Source: Myxococcales bacterium (GTDB lineage Bacteria > Myxococcota_A > Polyangia > Polyangiales > Polyangiaceae). Taken from it: 64,000 nucleotides of DNA. Positions 27,034-36,684 of the stretch are shown here, one piece after another (position 1 is the first letter of the stretch; each line of letters starts with the position of its first letter). A program made the position numbers and the translations under genes. Location: the NCBI GenBank assembly GCA_016794345.1, contig JAEUKE010000207.1:1-64000 (forward strand), in the 5' to 3' direction. A model generated the notes under the pieces. It made no database searches and was not told the origin of the DNA. It saw nothing but the letters and a program-made list of their open reading frames with translations.

Positions 27034-28154
27034 CCGTAGAGCGCGAGGGCGAGCAGCCGGTGGAAGTGGTGCACGCCTCGTTCACGCGCCGGCGAGTAGC
27101 GGCCGCCCTTGTAGAGAGGCGAGCGCACGCCTCGCTGGACGCTCGCGACGACCGCTTCGTCCTCGAGCTCGACCGCGTCGAGATCCGCTCCCGCACCTTC
27201 CCCGATCCGTGACTCGTCCCACACCCACGAGACGAAGCGAACGCGCGTGCGGTCGATGGCCGCGGGCTCGACCGCGTTCATGCTCACGCCCCACGGGTAG
27301 ACGTTCACCATCGTGCACGGGAAGAGGAAGAAGTAATACGCGGCGATCGACTGGCCTTGGTCCGGGTGCCCGGCGGGCAGCGAGAAACACGCCTCCCCCT
27401 TCCTCGCGACGCCGACCTGCAGGTTGCTCCAGTCGAAGAGCTCCGTCCGGTAGCTCGCGTAGTCGAGCGCGCCCGCGAGGCCGGGGTGCACGAACGGAAC
27501 GTGGAAGCCCTCCAGGTAGTTCTCGACGTAGAGCGCCCAGTTGGCGGGCACGTCGTAGACGCGCTCGCCCTTTCGTTCCAGGCGATCCCAGGGAGCGAAC
27601 GCGAGCCGCTCCTGGATCGGGCGTAGGAGATCGGCCGCAGCGACCCGAGGCCCCAGCGAGGCGAGCGAGATGGGCCCCAGGCTCGTGAGCGGAAGAGATA
27701 CTAAACTGTCATCTTCCGACGGGAAGCCCTCTGCGCCTTCGAACTCGGGCATGAAGGCGAAGCGACCGTCGAGCGAGAACCGGCGCCCGTGATAGCGGCA
27801 GCGGAGCGCCTTGTGGCAGCCGGGGCCCTCCACCACCAGGTTCGCGCGGTGCGTGCACACGTTCGAGAGGCAGCGCACGACACCATCCGTCCCGCGGACG
27901 AGCACGAGCGGCGCGTCGAGCACGCCCGGCAAGAGCTCGAACGGCAACGCCTCGCCCGTCTCGCGGCCGGCGAGGCTCGGCACCATGTGCCAGGCAGGCG
28001 TGAAGACACGCGAACGGACTCGCGCGAACACCTCAGCGCTGGTGTAGAGCTCCGGCGGCGGCGTCCGCGCCCTCGTGATGTCGGCGTCGACTCCGAGGTC
28101 GAAATCTCCCCCCTCGCTTCGCGAGGGGGGCAGGGGGGGTGAATCAGCAGCCAT
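27030..28154 (-). CDS. Rieske non-haem iron oxygenase, alpha subunit type
   Basis: 374 aa. Rieske ligands are C100 and H102 (VCTHRA) and C119 and H122 (CRYHGRRF). The mononuclear iron site is in NYLEGFHVPFVHPG (H218 and H223; the Asn/Asp bridge upstream at ~212). It hydroxylates or demethylates a substrate with electrons from a reductase that is not nearby. The only workable start for a full Rieske fold is ATG 28154, so a C6/G6 palindromic element (28108-28130) is translated at residues ~5-16 as PPLPPSRSEGG. Confidence 0.93.
   Translation of the reverse strand: MAADSPPLPPSRSEGGDFDLGVDADITRARTPPPELYTSAEVFARVRSRVFTPAWHMVPSLAGRETGEALPFELLPGVLDAPLVLVRGTDGVVRCLSNVCTHRANLVVEGPGCHKALRCRYHGRRFSLDGRFAFMPEFEGAEGFPSEDDSLVSLPLTSLGPISLASLGPRVAAADLLRPIQERLAFAPWDRLERKGERVYDVPANWALYVENYLEGFHVPFVHPGLAGALDYASYRTELFDWSNLQVGVARKGEACFSLPAGHPDQGQSIAAYYFFLFPCTMVNVYPWGVSMNAVEPAAIDRTRVRFVSWVWDESRIGEGAGADLDAVELEDEAVVASVQRGVRSPLYKGGRYSPARERGVHHFHRLLALALYG
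28108..28130. repeat. Palindromic C6/G6 element, copy B, inside a coding region
   Basis: CCCCCCTCGC (28108-28117) and GCGAGGGGGG (28121-28130) pair around TTC, and the flanking CAGGGGGGGTGAATCAGCAGC matches the flank of copy A (GGGGGGG, then AATAGCAGC). It lies within codons ~9-16 of the Rieske gene on the opposite strand. Confidence 0.8.
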
Positions 28155-28188
28155 ACCCCTTCAACTCAAACCAACCTCTCCGCCTCGG

Positions 28189-30519
28189 CTAAACCCTCTC
28201 GATCGCCCACACACCGTTCACCGGATCCATCGGGATCTCGCGCTCGCCCGCGCCGTCGAGGATGCGGACGTGCGGGGTGATGTGCTCCGGGTAGCCGGGC
28301 TGGAGGTATTGCTGCAGGTCGACCTCTACCGGGACCTCACGCACGGTCGCCTCGGGGTCGGCGCTCTTGCAGGCGGCGATCATGCGCGCGACGTACTCGC
28401 CGCGAGGCAAGACGGCGCGTTGCTCGCGCACCTCGTAGGGGAACGAGTCCGGCCCCCAGGTGTAGGTCGTCAGGAACTCGTAGGCGTCACGCGCGCTCAT
28501 GCGTACCCGCGTCGGCGAGAGGATCTCGAACTTGATCTCGCGAGGCTCGTACGCCTTCTGGAACAGGTCGAGCCCCTCGCGCCACGACGGATCGACGAAC
28601 TCGAGCACACGAGGCTCGTCGGGGGGCATCACCCCGTCGCGCACGAGGATGCGACCGCCGCGCTTGAGGGTGCGGAACGCGGCGCCGACCATCGCGTCCA
28701 CCGCATCGAGGCAGAACCGCTTGGGTGGATCGCCCCAGGGTACGTAGCTGAAGATCTCGTGGAGCACCGAGCAGAAGACGACCGTGTCGACCTCGCCGCG
28801 CCCGAAGATGGTCGGGAGCTCGAAGGCGTCGCCGTACATCATCTCGTAGCCGAGCCGCTGGCCGCTGGTCCGCTCGGCGTGCGCCTCCACCACGGCCTTC
28901 GACGCGTCGAGCCCGACGATGCGCGACCCTGCGAAGCGCTCGGCCAAGAGCTCGAGCACGACGCCTCCGCCGGGCCCCACCTCCACGATGGTCCCCGGCT
29001 TGACCAGATCGAGCATGCGCGCCTTGTCGCTGCGCGCGGCGTTCATCGTCACGAGGTACGCCTGCTCGTTGTGCACGCGATCGAAGTCGTCCTTCCGCAG
29101 CGCGTACAGATCGCAGAGGGCCTTCAGCGTCTGGTGGAACGCGGCGGACGCCTTGCGCTCGTAGATGGAGAGGAGCGTGAGCAGCGCGCTCGCCTCCGGG
29201 CTCTTCTCGAAGCGGACGGCGAGCGCGTGCTCGCCGCCCTTCGTCGAGGCAAACGAGACGAGCGCCGGCCCGGCGAGCTTCCCGAGCAAGAGCTCCTCGA
29301 CCTTCGTCGCGTCGAGCACGGCCTCGAGCAGCCGCACCGGGTAGCTCCGCTCGCCGCCGGCCTCGTCGCGCAGCTCGGTCACGACCTCGAGCAGATCCAG
29401 GTGCCACGGCCTCGTCGTGTCGATGCCGGCGTGCACCGCCGCCCCCGAGAGGTGGAGCAAGAGGCGCGTCGCGGCGTCGAGCGAGAGCGCCCCGAGCGCG
29501 GCCTCCGCGTACCAGATGCGGCACTTCGCGAGCCGGCTCTCGAGGACCGGCCGGCCCCCGCGGAGCCGATCGAGCGCCGCCTCGACCTCGGGCGCCGACT
29601 CGCGCGTCATCAGCGCGCCGCCACGCATCCGCGCGATGCGCTCGCCGAGAGGTGAGCGCGCGAAGCCGCGGCTGGAGGGGGGGAGCAAGATCGCGTGCTC
29701 CTCGTCGGCGAACGCCGTCGCGAGCTCGGGTGTCCACAGGCCGCTCCGCACCGCGTTGGTCTCGCACTTGTTCACGATCGACCAGATCCGCGCGGTGTCG
29801 TCGCCGCCGTCGGGCTCCGACTTCAAGAAGTCGTGGAACACGGCGAGCGCGTCGCGCCCGACCTCGCCGCGGAGCCGCATGCCGACGAGCCCGCTCGCCG
29901 CGCAGAGGACCTTGGCCCGCTCCGCCCAGCGCCCGTCCTCCGAGTGGGGGGCCTTCCCGAGGACGCGGCGGATGACGTCGTCCAGAATGACAGCGCTGTC
30001 CTCGTTGTGCACGGTCCCGTCCACGCCCAACCGAACCCGCCAGGTCTCGCGCTGCGCGGGCGAGCCGCCCTTGGCCACGTCCGAGAAGAGGAGCACGACG
30101 GTCACGAGCGACTTCCCCGTCGCGTCGAGCTCGGCCGCGCAGCCCTCTGCACAAGCCACGGCGCGGATGGCGCGATCGAGCAAGGGCGTCGGCCGGCCGT
30201 CGTGCTTCGAGCGCTCGTGCTCGTAGGTGGTAGCCCGCGTCGGCAACGCGAGCCCGGCTAGCTCGGGCAACACCTCCGCCAGGCGCGCGGCGGCCAGCGA
30301 GAGCGGCGCGTCGGCGAGGAGCGAGAGCGCGACCGTGCCGTGAAAGGGGGTCGAGACCACCCAAGCCGCCACCGCGACGTCGTCGTGCCATTCGACCTCG
30401 GCCAGAGCAGCCTCGGCCCGGTCGATGGCGCCCTGCGGATCGTGGGAGAAGACGGAGGCGAGCCGCCGGGTCGCTTCGGGAGCGTGCCTCAGGAAGGAGT
30501 GGCCGCGAGCATCCGACAT
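28189..30519 (-). CDS. Large two-domain SAM-dependent methyltransferase
   Basis: 776 aa, far longer than a simple methyltransferase. The class I SAM motif is at 512-521 (VEVGPGGGVV), with a GLDASK motif after it, then a FCSVLHEIF segment (the post-I/II region) and a long C-terminal part. Residues 1-~480 are a separate helical domain with HNED (171-174) and LLFSDVAK (144-150), weakly recalling HD-type phosphohydrolases, but the full HD signature is not present. The function is unassigned. It is divergent from the AgmX-type gene; the spacer 30520-30737 holds the shared promoter region. Confidence 0.85.
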   Translation of the reverse strand: MSDARGHSFLRHAPEATRRLASVFSHDPQGAIDRAEAALAEVEWHDDVAVAAWVVSTPFHGTVALSLLADAPLSLAAARLAEVLPELAGLALPTRATTYEHERSKHDGRPTPLLDRAIRAVACAEGCAAELDATGKSLVTVVLLFSDVAKGGSPAQRETWRVRLGVDGTVHNEDSAVILDDVIRRVLGKAPHSEDGRWAERAKVLCAASGLVGMRLRGEVGRDALAVFHDFLKSEPDGGDDTARIWSIVNKCETNAVRSGLWTPELATAFADEEHAILLPPSSRGFARSPLGERIARMRGGALMTRESAPEVEAALDRLRGGRPVLESRLAKCRIWYAEAALGALSLDAATRLLLHLSGAAVHAGIDTTRPWHLDLLEVVTELRDEAGGERSYPVRLLEAVLDATKVEELLLGKLAGPALVSFASTKGGEHALAVRFEKSPEASALLTLLSIYERKASAAFHQTLKALCDLYALRKDDFDRVHNEQAYLVTMNAARSDKARMLDLVKPGTIVEVGPGGGVVLELLAERFAGSRIVGLDASKAVVEAHAERTSGQRLGYEMMYGDAFELPTIFGRGEVDTVVFCSVLHEIFSYVPWGDPPKRFCLDAVDAMVGAAFRTLKRGGRILVRDGVMPPDEPRVLEFVDPSWREGLDLFQKAYEPREIKFEILSPTRVRMSARDAYEFLTTYTWGPDSFPYEVREQRAVLPRGEYVARMIAACKSADPEATVREVPVEVDLQQYLQPGYPEHITPHVRILDGAGEREIPMDPVNGVWAIERV

Positions 30520-30737
30520 GGCTCCACCAAGGTAGCCAAGCTCTCGCCTGACGAGTCATCAAACTTTCTGGGAACCGACGTCGAAAGTCGCTGTCTTTCT
30601 TCCCGACCGGCACGTGAGCCGGCCCCCCGCCGACGGGAGGTCCAAGCCACGCGCCCCGGCGCACCCGATCCCGCGCACCGCAAGGTGTGCTCCTGCGCCC
30701 GGAGACCAACCAGGGATCCAGTTTGGAGGAATCCGTC

Positions 30738-32282
30738 ATGGCTTCGTCGTCCCCCTTCGGCTCGAGCTCGCCCTTCAACCCCGAGACCAACCCGTTCCTT
30801 GCCTCGGCGAAGGCGACCGAGGAGGGCCCCACGACCTACGCCATGATCCCGGCCGGCCCGGCGCTCGACGCCAGCGAGGTCGAGTCGTCCGAGCTCACGA
30901 CCGAGATCCTGGTCAAGTGGGACGACACCATCCTCCATGTGGGCCACCTGGCGGCGGGCCGGGGCTTCTCGGTCGGCGAGACCGACGGGTGCGACCTGAC
31001 CATCCCGGCCGAGCGCCTCGGCAGCGAGAAGCTCCCCATCGTCACCGCCGAGGGCGAGGCGATGGTCCCGGCGGGCGCGGACGCGACGATCGAGATCAAG
31101 GGCCGCAAGCTCGACCTGGCGGCCGCCGTCGCCGAGGGCGTCGCCACGGCAACCCCGGGCGGGACGTCGGTGCGTCTGACCCAGGGCGCCCGGATCACGA
31201 TGCGCTCGAGCGGCTTCGTCTTCGAGGTGGCCTCGGTGTTCGCGGGCCGTCGCGTCGCGGGCAAGGCGAGCGGTGACAAGAAGTCCTTCGCGGCGCAGGC
31301 CCTCTCCTTCGGTCTGCACGGCGCGCTCGTCGCCGCGATGTTCGCCTTCATGCCCACGCTCGCGGACACCGACGACGCCGAGCTCTCGCAGGACCAGGCG
31401 CACCTCCTCTCCGCCGCGCTCAAGGCGCAGGCCGAGAAGGACATGAAGGAGGAAGAGCAGAAGGCGAAGGACAAGGGTGAGACCGAGGCGCAGAGCGGCT
31501 CGGACACGGGGATGGCTTCGCCCGGCGAGCCCGGCAAGATGGGCAAGAACAACGCGCCGCAGGCGAACCGTCACTACGCGGTCGCCGGCAGCGACAAGGA
31601 GCGCGCGCTCTCGCGCCAGGCCGCGCTCGAGGACGCGCAGAACTTCGGCTTCGCCGGGATGCTCGCGACGCTCCAGCAAGACGACCCGAACGCGCCGGTC
31701 TCGCCGTGGTCGAACGGCTCGGTCGGGATGGACTCGATGACCGCAAACGGCAACATGTGGGGCGCGCTCCCCGGTGACTCGTTCGGCTACGGCGGCCTCG
31801 CCCTCTCGGGCGGCGGCGAAGGCGCCGGCGGCCTCGGCCACGGCGTCGGGATGGGCCTCCTCGACACCGCCGGCCACGGCCTCGGCACCTGCGACAGCGC
31901 GACCGGCTGCTCGGGCTTCGGCTCGGCGCGCCTCGGCCGCGGGCACGACGCGACAAAGACCGGCAAGATGCGCGTCACCGACACGAAGGTCTCTGGCCGC
32001 ATCCCGCCCGAGGTCATCCAGCGCGTCGTACGCCAGAACTTCGGCCGCTTCCGCGCCTGCTACGAGGCGGGCCTGCGCAACAACCCGAGCCTCTCGGGTC
32101 GCGTGGCGGTCTCCTTCGTGGTCGGCCGCGACGGCTCGGTCGGGAGCGCGCAGAGCGCAGGCTCCGACCTCCCCGACTCGGGCGTGGTCTCCTGTGTGGT
32201 CAAACAATTCTACGGGCTGTCGTTCCCGGCCCCCGAGGACGGGATCGTCCGCGTGAGCTACCCGATCATGTTCTCGAACTGA
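30738..32282 (+). CDS. AgmX/PglI C-terminal-domain protein
   Basis: 514 aa from ATG 30738, preceded by GGAGG (30725-30729), a strong ribosome site. An N-terminal charged domain, a single transmembrane helix (about 189-210), an Ala/Lys/Glu-rich stalk and a Gly-rich linker lead to the terminal ~100-residue AgmX/PglI domain (RIPPEVIQRVVRQNFGRF...CYEAGLR...GRVAVSFVVGRDG...VSYPIMF). In Myxococcus this kind of protein belongs to gliding-motility or secretion complexes, with a TonB-like energising architecture. The transmembrane helix places the C-terminus in the periplasm. Strong hairpins follow at 32297 and 32474. Confidence 0.93.
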   Translation: MASSSPFGSSSPFNPETNPFLASAKATEEGPTTYAMIPAGPALDASEVESSELTTEILVKWDDTILHVGHLAAGRGFSVGETDGCDLTIPAERLGSEKLPIVTAEGEAMVPAGADATIEIKGRKLDLAAAVAEGVATATPGGTSVRLTQGARITMRSSGFVFEVASVFAGRRVAGKASGDKKSFAAQALSFGLHGALVAAMFAFMPTLADTDDAELSQDQAHLLSAALKAQAEKDMKEEEQKAKDKGETEAQSGSDTGMASPGEPGKMGKNNAPQANRHYAVAGSDKERALSRQAALEDAQNFGFAGMLATLQQDDPNAPVSPWSNGSVGMDSMTANGNMWGALPGDSFGYGGLALSGGGEGAGGLGHGVGMGLLDTAGHGLGTCDSATGCSGFGSARLGRGHDATKTGKMRVTDTKVSGRIPPEVIQRVVRQNFGRFRACYEAGLRNNPSLSGRVAVSFVVGRDGSVGSAQSAGSDLPDSGVVSCVVKQFYGLSFPAPEDGIVRVSYPIMFSN

Positions 32283-32296
32283 GCGGGAACCGGGCC

Positions 32297-32318
32297 GGGG
32301 TCGGCGCTGTCCGACCCC
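32297..32318 (+). other. 8-bp hairpin just after the AgmX-type gene
   Basis: GGGGTCGG (32297-32304) pairs with CCGACCCC (32311-32318) across a 6-nt loop, starting 14 bp past the stop. There is no T-run, so it may be an mRNA 3'-stabilising element or a weak pause rather than a terminator by itself. Confidence 0.55.
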
Positions 32319-32324
32319 CTCACG

Positions 32325-32552
32325 ATGGACGAAGCGCTACCCGAGGGCGGACTCCTGGTCGCGGCGACGCAAGCGATCCCCGAAGAGAAGGAGCCGACCT
32401 GGCGGCCGCCGCCTCTGCGCGCAGCCGACCCGCGTGACATCTCCGAGGTCCAGTCGTTCTTCTTCGCGAGACGAGCGGCCGCAGCGAAAGCTGCGGCCGC
32501 TTGTCTTTGTGCGGTCATCGTCGTCTGGGCCGCCGTCGTCACCTACGTGTGA
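32325..32552 (+). CDS. Small single-pass membrane protein (tentative)
   Basis: 75 aa. A soluble Pro/Arg/Glu-rich part is followed by a C-terminal hydrophobic helix (CLCAVIVVWAAVVTYV), a tail-anchored layout. GC3 is very high across the frame, supporting coding. Against it, a terminator-like 12-bp hairpin (32474-32501) lies inside codons 51-59 (RAAAAKAAAA), and the ATG has no clear ribosome site. It may be a real gene with an internal structured segment, or a chance frame over a terminator. The 3' end overlaps dabA by 14 bp. Confidence 0.45.
   Translation: MDEALPEGGLLVAATQAIPEEKEPTWRPPPLRAADPRDISEVQSFFFARRAAAAKAAAACLCAVIVVWAAVVTYV
32474..32510 (+). terminator. Rho-independent terminator-like hairpin
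   Basis: AGCGGCCGCAGC (32474-32485), a GAAA tetraloop and GCTGCGGCCGCT (32490-32501) form a perfect 12-bp stem, followed by TTGTCTTTGT. On the other strand there is no T-run. It is the likely end of the AgmX-type transcript before the convergent dabA gene. Confidence 0.75.
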
Positions 32553-35040
32553 GGGCGCCGCGGCTCTGGGCGAGGCCGCTCTGCCGGGACCAACGCGTGC
32601 CCCGCAGGGCGTAGACGGCGGCCTCCTCTGCGTCGAGCTGGAACAACGACAGCCATCCGTTTGCGACGAGGTCGCGAACCGTGGCGTGTCTCTCGAGCAC
32701 GCCGTCGATGGCGGCGCGGGGCGCCTCGATGAATACGCTGAGCCGGAGCGGCGTGTGGACCCACCGCTTCCCGTCGTGAAGGGACTGCAGCGGCAGACCG
32801 ATGCGGAGGTCACCACCATTGCCCTCGAAGACGCCGATGTGACCACCCACGACGTTGTGCAGCACCTTGTCGCCGCTCCCATAACGCAGGTTGTCGACCG
32901 TCGAGGCGTAATACTGCAGGTTGATCCAGTGGGTGACGACCATGGGCGCGGTCATGATCAGCTCGAGGACCGAATAGCCCGGGTCTTCCTCGTGCCGGTA
33001 GTCGTGGAGAAAGCAGCGCCCGCCCAGGTCGAGGTGGCGACAATGCTCTCGCGGAGCGACGAGGAACGCCGCATTGTTCGCCAGGCCCCACTCCGGCCGG
33101 ACCTCCGCCCAATCGACCGTCCTCGCGCGGATGGCGCGTTCGAGCGCAGCCGGCTCGCGTTGCGTGAGCCCGAGACGAGCGGCGCGCTCGTCTCGGGCCC
33201 GAGCGCTCGCTTCGCCGAGCCGAGCGCGGAGGCGCTCGATGTCCTCCTGGTGGGACGAGGGGAGCAGATCGAGCTCGAACAGCTCCACGGCGTCGGTGGT
33301 GGTGTCGTGCAGGGCCGCGACGAACCAGGTCGTGTCGGGGATCCGGATGCCCCGCTCCGCGAGGCCTTGCCGGACGTCCGCGTCGTTGAGCAGCGACGCG
33401 GCGACGCGCGCGTTCACCTCACCCGTCTGCCCACAACACGCGCCGCAGTCGAGCCCCGCGGCGTGCGGGTTGTTGCACGTGGTGCTGCCGTGGCCGACGA
33501 GCAGCACGAGCCGCGCGAAGTCGCGGGTGAGGCTCATCCCTCGGAGCATGCCGGCCGCCAGATCACGACGGGCTTCCAGATCGAGGGCCTCGCCGTCGAC
33601 CGAGCCGACCAATTGCGGCTCGTGCACCGCCGAAGCCCGAGACGAGCCCGCACGCTGGCCGCCCCCGGGGGAGCGCAGGCCGAGCGTGTCCCCGAGCAGC
33701 TTCGCGGCGTACGTGAGGCCGAGCGCTTCGACGAAGGCAAACGCGGACAGCGGGTCGGCCTTGAACGAGGCGAAGCCACGCGCGAGATCGAATCGGCGCG
33801 CCTGACGGTCCGCCTCGGGCGCCGGCAACCCGGTGTCGGCGACACGCAGGCGGGGCGCGAGGAGACCGGGGAGCTGCGGTCGAGCTCCGGAAGCGCCGAG
33901 CGGCTGGTACTCGATCGGCAGGCCGAAGAAGCCCGCGAACCCGAGCGTCTGAATGGTCGGCGCGACGGACTCGAGCGCACGACGGAAGACCTCGGATCGG
34001 ACGTCGATGCAGAAGACCGCCTGCGCTTCGACGGCTGCGGGTCGGGACGCGCGCAGCCCGTCGGGCAGGGCGCGGATGACGGCCTCCCGCCAGGCGATCT
34101 CCGTGGCCGCCTGGAGCAGCCAGTCGGCGGCGCGCGCCGAAGCGGCCGCGGCGTCGATCCGCGACCAGCTCGCCATCGCGACCTCCCAGCGCCGCGCCAG
34201 CGCGTCGCCGCCCATGTGCAAGAGCATCCGCTCCCAGGCCAGACGAATCGCGAGCAGATCGACGATCGCGCCGTCGTCGCGTCCCTCGAGCCGAGCGACC
34301 CATCGACGGTACGCGCACCACGAGGCCCATCCGTTCTGATCGAGTAGTAGGCCCCAGAAGTAGCTCTCGACATCGGCCGGTCGGATCCGAAGCTCGCGCG
34401 TCGCGGTCTCGACGAGCTCACGGGCAGTCTCCGGAAGCTCATGAGCGGCTGCGCGGTACGAGGTCGCCCCCAGAAGGAGCGCCGGGCTTCGGTCACTCCT
34501 GGCGTACGATCTCCAAGCCACGTAGAGGCCTCCCGTACGATCGGGCGCGAACGTGGCTTGTCCGTCGTCGAAATACGCGGCGCACACCTGGCTGACGCTG
34601 TGGGCGATGAAGCTCCGCCAGGATGGGCGGCTCCGAAGGTCCAGCGTGGCGTCCACGACATCCACGATGCGCGCGCGAACCGTGGTCCTGGGCTCGTCTC
34701 GCTCGAGTAACGCCTGGAGGCCGGCGAGCGACAAATCCGATTCGCTCGCGTCGAGCGCCGCCTGCAGGTGCTCGTCGCGGAGCCGGCCCTCGCGATACTC
34801 CTTTCGATACCAAGCTCGCGGCATCAAGAGCTCGGCGCCCGAGAGCGCAGCGAGCTTCGCGGCGACGTCGGGGAGGGGGGTGTCGACCAAACCCCAGAAA
34901 GGGTTCACCGCGATGAAGCGATCCAGAGGCCAGCTCGGCGCGATACGGGAGCAAGCGCGGCTCATCACCGCCTCGATCGCGGCCCCTGCGACGAGGGCGG
35001 GAGCACCCACGGCAGTGCTCGCGGCGGCTCGCGCGGTCAT
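32539..35040 (-). CDS. dabA: DabA-type inorganic carbon transporter subunit
   Basis: 833 aa from ATG 35040 (ATGA with the dabB stop). DUF2309/PF10070 family. Predicted zinc/carbonic-anhydrase-like residues are C344 and D346 (FCIDVRSE), H517 (LVGHGSTTC) and C532 (AGLDCGACCG). The spacing of these four equals that of Halothiobacillus DabA (C351, D353, H524, C539). With DabB it drives energy-coupled hydration of CO2 to bicarbonate at the inner face of the membrane. In a heterotroph this likely supplies bicarbonate to carboxylases. Confidence 0.95.
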   Translation of the reverse strand: MTARAAASTAVGAPALVAGAAIEAVMSRACSRIAPSWPLDRFIAVNPFWGLVDTPLPDVAAKLAALSGAELLMPRAWYRKEYREGRLRDEHLQAALDASESDLSLAGLQALLERDEPRTTVRARIVDVVDATLDLRSRPSWRSFIAHSVSQVCAAYFDDGQATFAPDRTGGLYVAWRSYARSDRSPALLLGATSYRAAAHELPETARELVETATRELRIRPADVESYFWGLLLDQNGWASWCAYRRWVARLEGRDDGAIVDLLAIRLAWERMLLHMGGDALARRWEVAMASWSRIDAAAASARAADWLLQAATEIAWREAVIRALPDGLRASRPAAVEAQAVFCIDVRSEVFRRALESVAPTIQTLGFAGFFGLPIEYQPLGASGARPQLPGLLAPRLRVADTGLPAPEADRQARRFDLARGFASFKADPLSAFAFVEALGLTYAAKLLGDTLGLRSPGGGQRAGSSRASAVHEPQLVGSVDGEALDLEARRDLAAGMLRGMSLTRDFARLVLLVGHGSTTCNNPHAAGLDCGACCGQTGEVNARVAASLLNDADVRQGLAERGIRIPDTTWFVAALHDTTTDAVELFELDLLPSSHQEDIERLRARLGEASARARDERAARLGLTQREPAALERAIRARTVDWAEVRPEWGLANNAAFLVAPREHCRHLDLGGRCFLHDYRHEEDPGYSVLELIMTAPMVVTHWINLQYYASTVDNLRYGSGDKVLHNVVGGHIGVFEGNGGDLRIGLPLQSLHDGKRWVHTPLRLSVFIEAPRAAIDGVLERHATVRDLVANGWLSLFQLDAEEAAVYALRGTRWSRQSGLAQSRGALTRR

Positions 35041-36614
35041 GCCCGCACCTCGACAGTTTCCCGCAGTCGCGCAGCCGGAACCGGCGCGGCCACCTCGATT
35101 CGCGGAGGCCATACGTGGAACACGAGCCGCGTGAAGCGCTCGTCCAGGTAGAGCCCGGAGAACAGCCAGGGGTGAAGCGTGCGGGCGAAGCTCCCGTGGG
35201 GACGGAGCTGCAATGTGGATTTGACGAGGACGAGCACAGAGAAGCCCACGACGACGAGGATCCATCCGACATCGCTCGGCGCCGCCGCGGGGGAGGGCAT
35301 GGAGAAGGACGCGAGGACATGCCAGCCGGAGTAGAGGACGACGACGCCGCCTGCGCGCAACCCGACCGCGGCGAGCGCTCGGGGCCCAGGTGCTGCGGGC
35401 GCCACCAAGAGCGGCACGACGGCCGCGCCGACGAGGACCGCGAAGAGCCAATCGAGAGCTCCGTGGGACGCGACCTGCGGCAAGACGAGGGAGAGGAGCG
35501 CGACACACGACATTGCGCAGCCGACGCCGACGACGGACGCGGCGAGCATGCGGGCGAGCGAAGGCGGTGCACCGATCGGCGCCATGCTCTTCGTCCGCCA
35601 TTGGTCCACGGCCGACCCCGCCCGGAGGAAGGCGTGGGCCTTGTACAGCGAGTGCGCGAGGACATGGAGCAGCGCGAGCGACCACAGACCGAGCCCACAT
35701 TGCACCAGCAGGAATCCCATCTGCGCGCACGTCGACCAGGCCAGCGCGACCTTCACGCTGACCCGAGTCGTCGTCACCAGCGCGGCCACGACGACCGTGA
35801 CGAGGCCGACGGCGACCAGGAGGATCCTCGCGATCTCGACCGCGTCGATCCAAGGGGCGAGCGTGATGAGCACGAACCCGCCTAGGTTGACCACGCCGGC
35901 GTGGAGGAGCGCCGACACGGGCGTGGGCGCCTCCATCACCTGCATGAGCCAGCCGTGGAACGGCAGCTGCGCAGACCGGAGCGCGACCGCGACGACGAGG
36001 AGCACCGCCGCGGCTTGCATCGACGCCGGGAGCACGGATCGCGCGCCGATCCAGGCGAGGACCGCGCCGATCTCGAAGCTGCCGACCTCGAGATGGATCA
36101 GGGCGAGGCTGGCGCCGACGCAAGCGTCGGCGAGGCGACTGACGAGGAACTTCTTGTGGGCGGCCACGAGCGCCGCCGGGCGGTCGGGATAGAACGTGAG
36201 CAACTGGTGGAGCGCGAGGCTCGTGGCGGTCCAGGCCACCGCGAGCACCAGCAAGCTGCCCGTGGTCACGAGCGTGGTGACGCCGCTCAACGTCGAGAGC
36301 AGCCAGCGGAGACATCGATCACGCCCCGGCTCGTCCCGCAGGTAGGTCCGCGCGTAACGGACGACGATCGCGCCGAGACCGCAGACCAAGAGGAGCATCG
36401 TGGCCCTCGCGACGTCCGCGCCAGCGACGAGGCCGCCCATGGGCACGGCCCATCCCAATGCGCCACATGCCGCCCAGAGCAGCGCGAGGACCGCGGCCAA
36501 GAGACAGGCCTGAGCTGCCCGCCGAGGTGCCAGGGCGGCTGCGAGCGCGAGCGTCGCGGGGATTGCAGGCGCTGCGAGTGAGAGGGTGGCGGCCCACGCT
36601 GCCGAGCTGGACAT
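35037..36614 (-). CDS. dabB: DabB-type membrane subunit (NuoL-like)
   Basis: 525 aa, about 14 transmembrane helices, related to the NuoL/MrpA proton-antiporter family (GVTTLVTTGSLLVLAVAWTATSLALHQLL; LPFHGWLMQVMEAPTPVSALLHAG; KVALAWSTCAQMGFLLVQCG). It is the cation-translocating partner of DabA. First gene of the dabBA operon, divergent from the LysR regulator with a 70-bp spacer. The overlap with dabA supports equal synthesis of the two subunits. Confidence 0.93.
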   Translation of the reverse strand: MSSSAAWAATLSLAAPAIPATLALAAALAPRRAAQACLLAAVLALLWAACGALGWAVPMGGLVAGADVARATMLLLVCGLGAIVVRYARTYLRDEPGRDRCLRWLLSTLSGVTTLVTTGSLLVLAVAWTATSLALHQLLTFYPDRPAALVAAHKKFLVSRLADACVGASLALIHLEVGSFEIGAVLAWIGARSVLPASMQAAAVLLVVAVALRSAQLPFHGWLMQVMEAPTPVSALLHAGVVNLGGFVLITLAPWIDAVEIARILLVAVGLVTVVVAALVTTTRVSVKVALAWSTCAQMGFLLVQCGLGLWSLALLHVLAHSLYKAHAFLRAGSAVDQWRTKSMAPIGAPPSLARMLAASVVGVGCAMSCVALLSLVLPQVASHGALDWLFAVLVGAAVVPLLVAPAAPGPRALAAVGLRAGGVVVLYSGWHVLASFSMPSPAAAPSDVGWILVVVGFSVLVLVKSTLQLRPHGSFARTLHPWLFSGLYLDERFTRLVFHVWPPRIEVAAPVPAARLRETVEVRA

Positions 36615-36684
36615 GGGCGATCTGTAGGCCGGCCTTCAGTTCTTGAGAAACAGACAAAACAGAGCCTATCGTTCACATTACAAG
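36615..36684. promoter_or_regulatory. Divergent dabB/LysR promoter region
   Basis: The spacer is AT-richer than its surroundings. For the regulator, TTGAGA (36643-36648) and TATCGT (36667-36672) with 18-nt spacing form a plausible sigma-70-type promoter, placing transcription only a few bases before ATG 36685. A LysR-type site (T-N11-A) probably lies here, but its exact position cannot be decided by eye. Confidence 0.4.
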
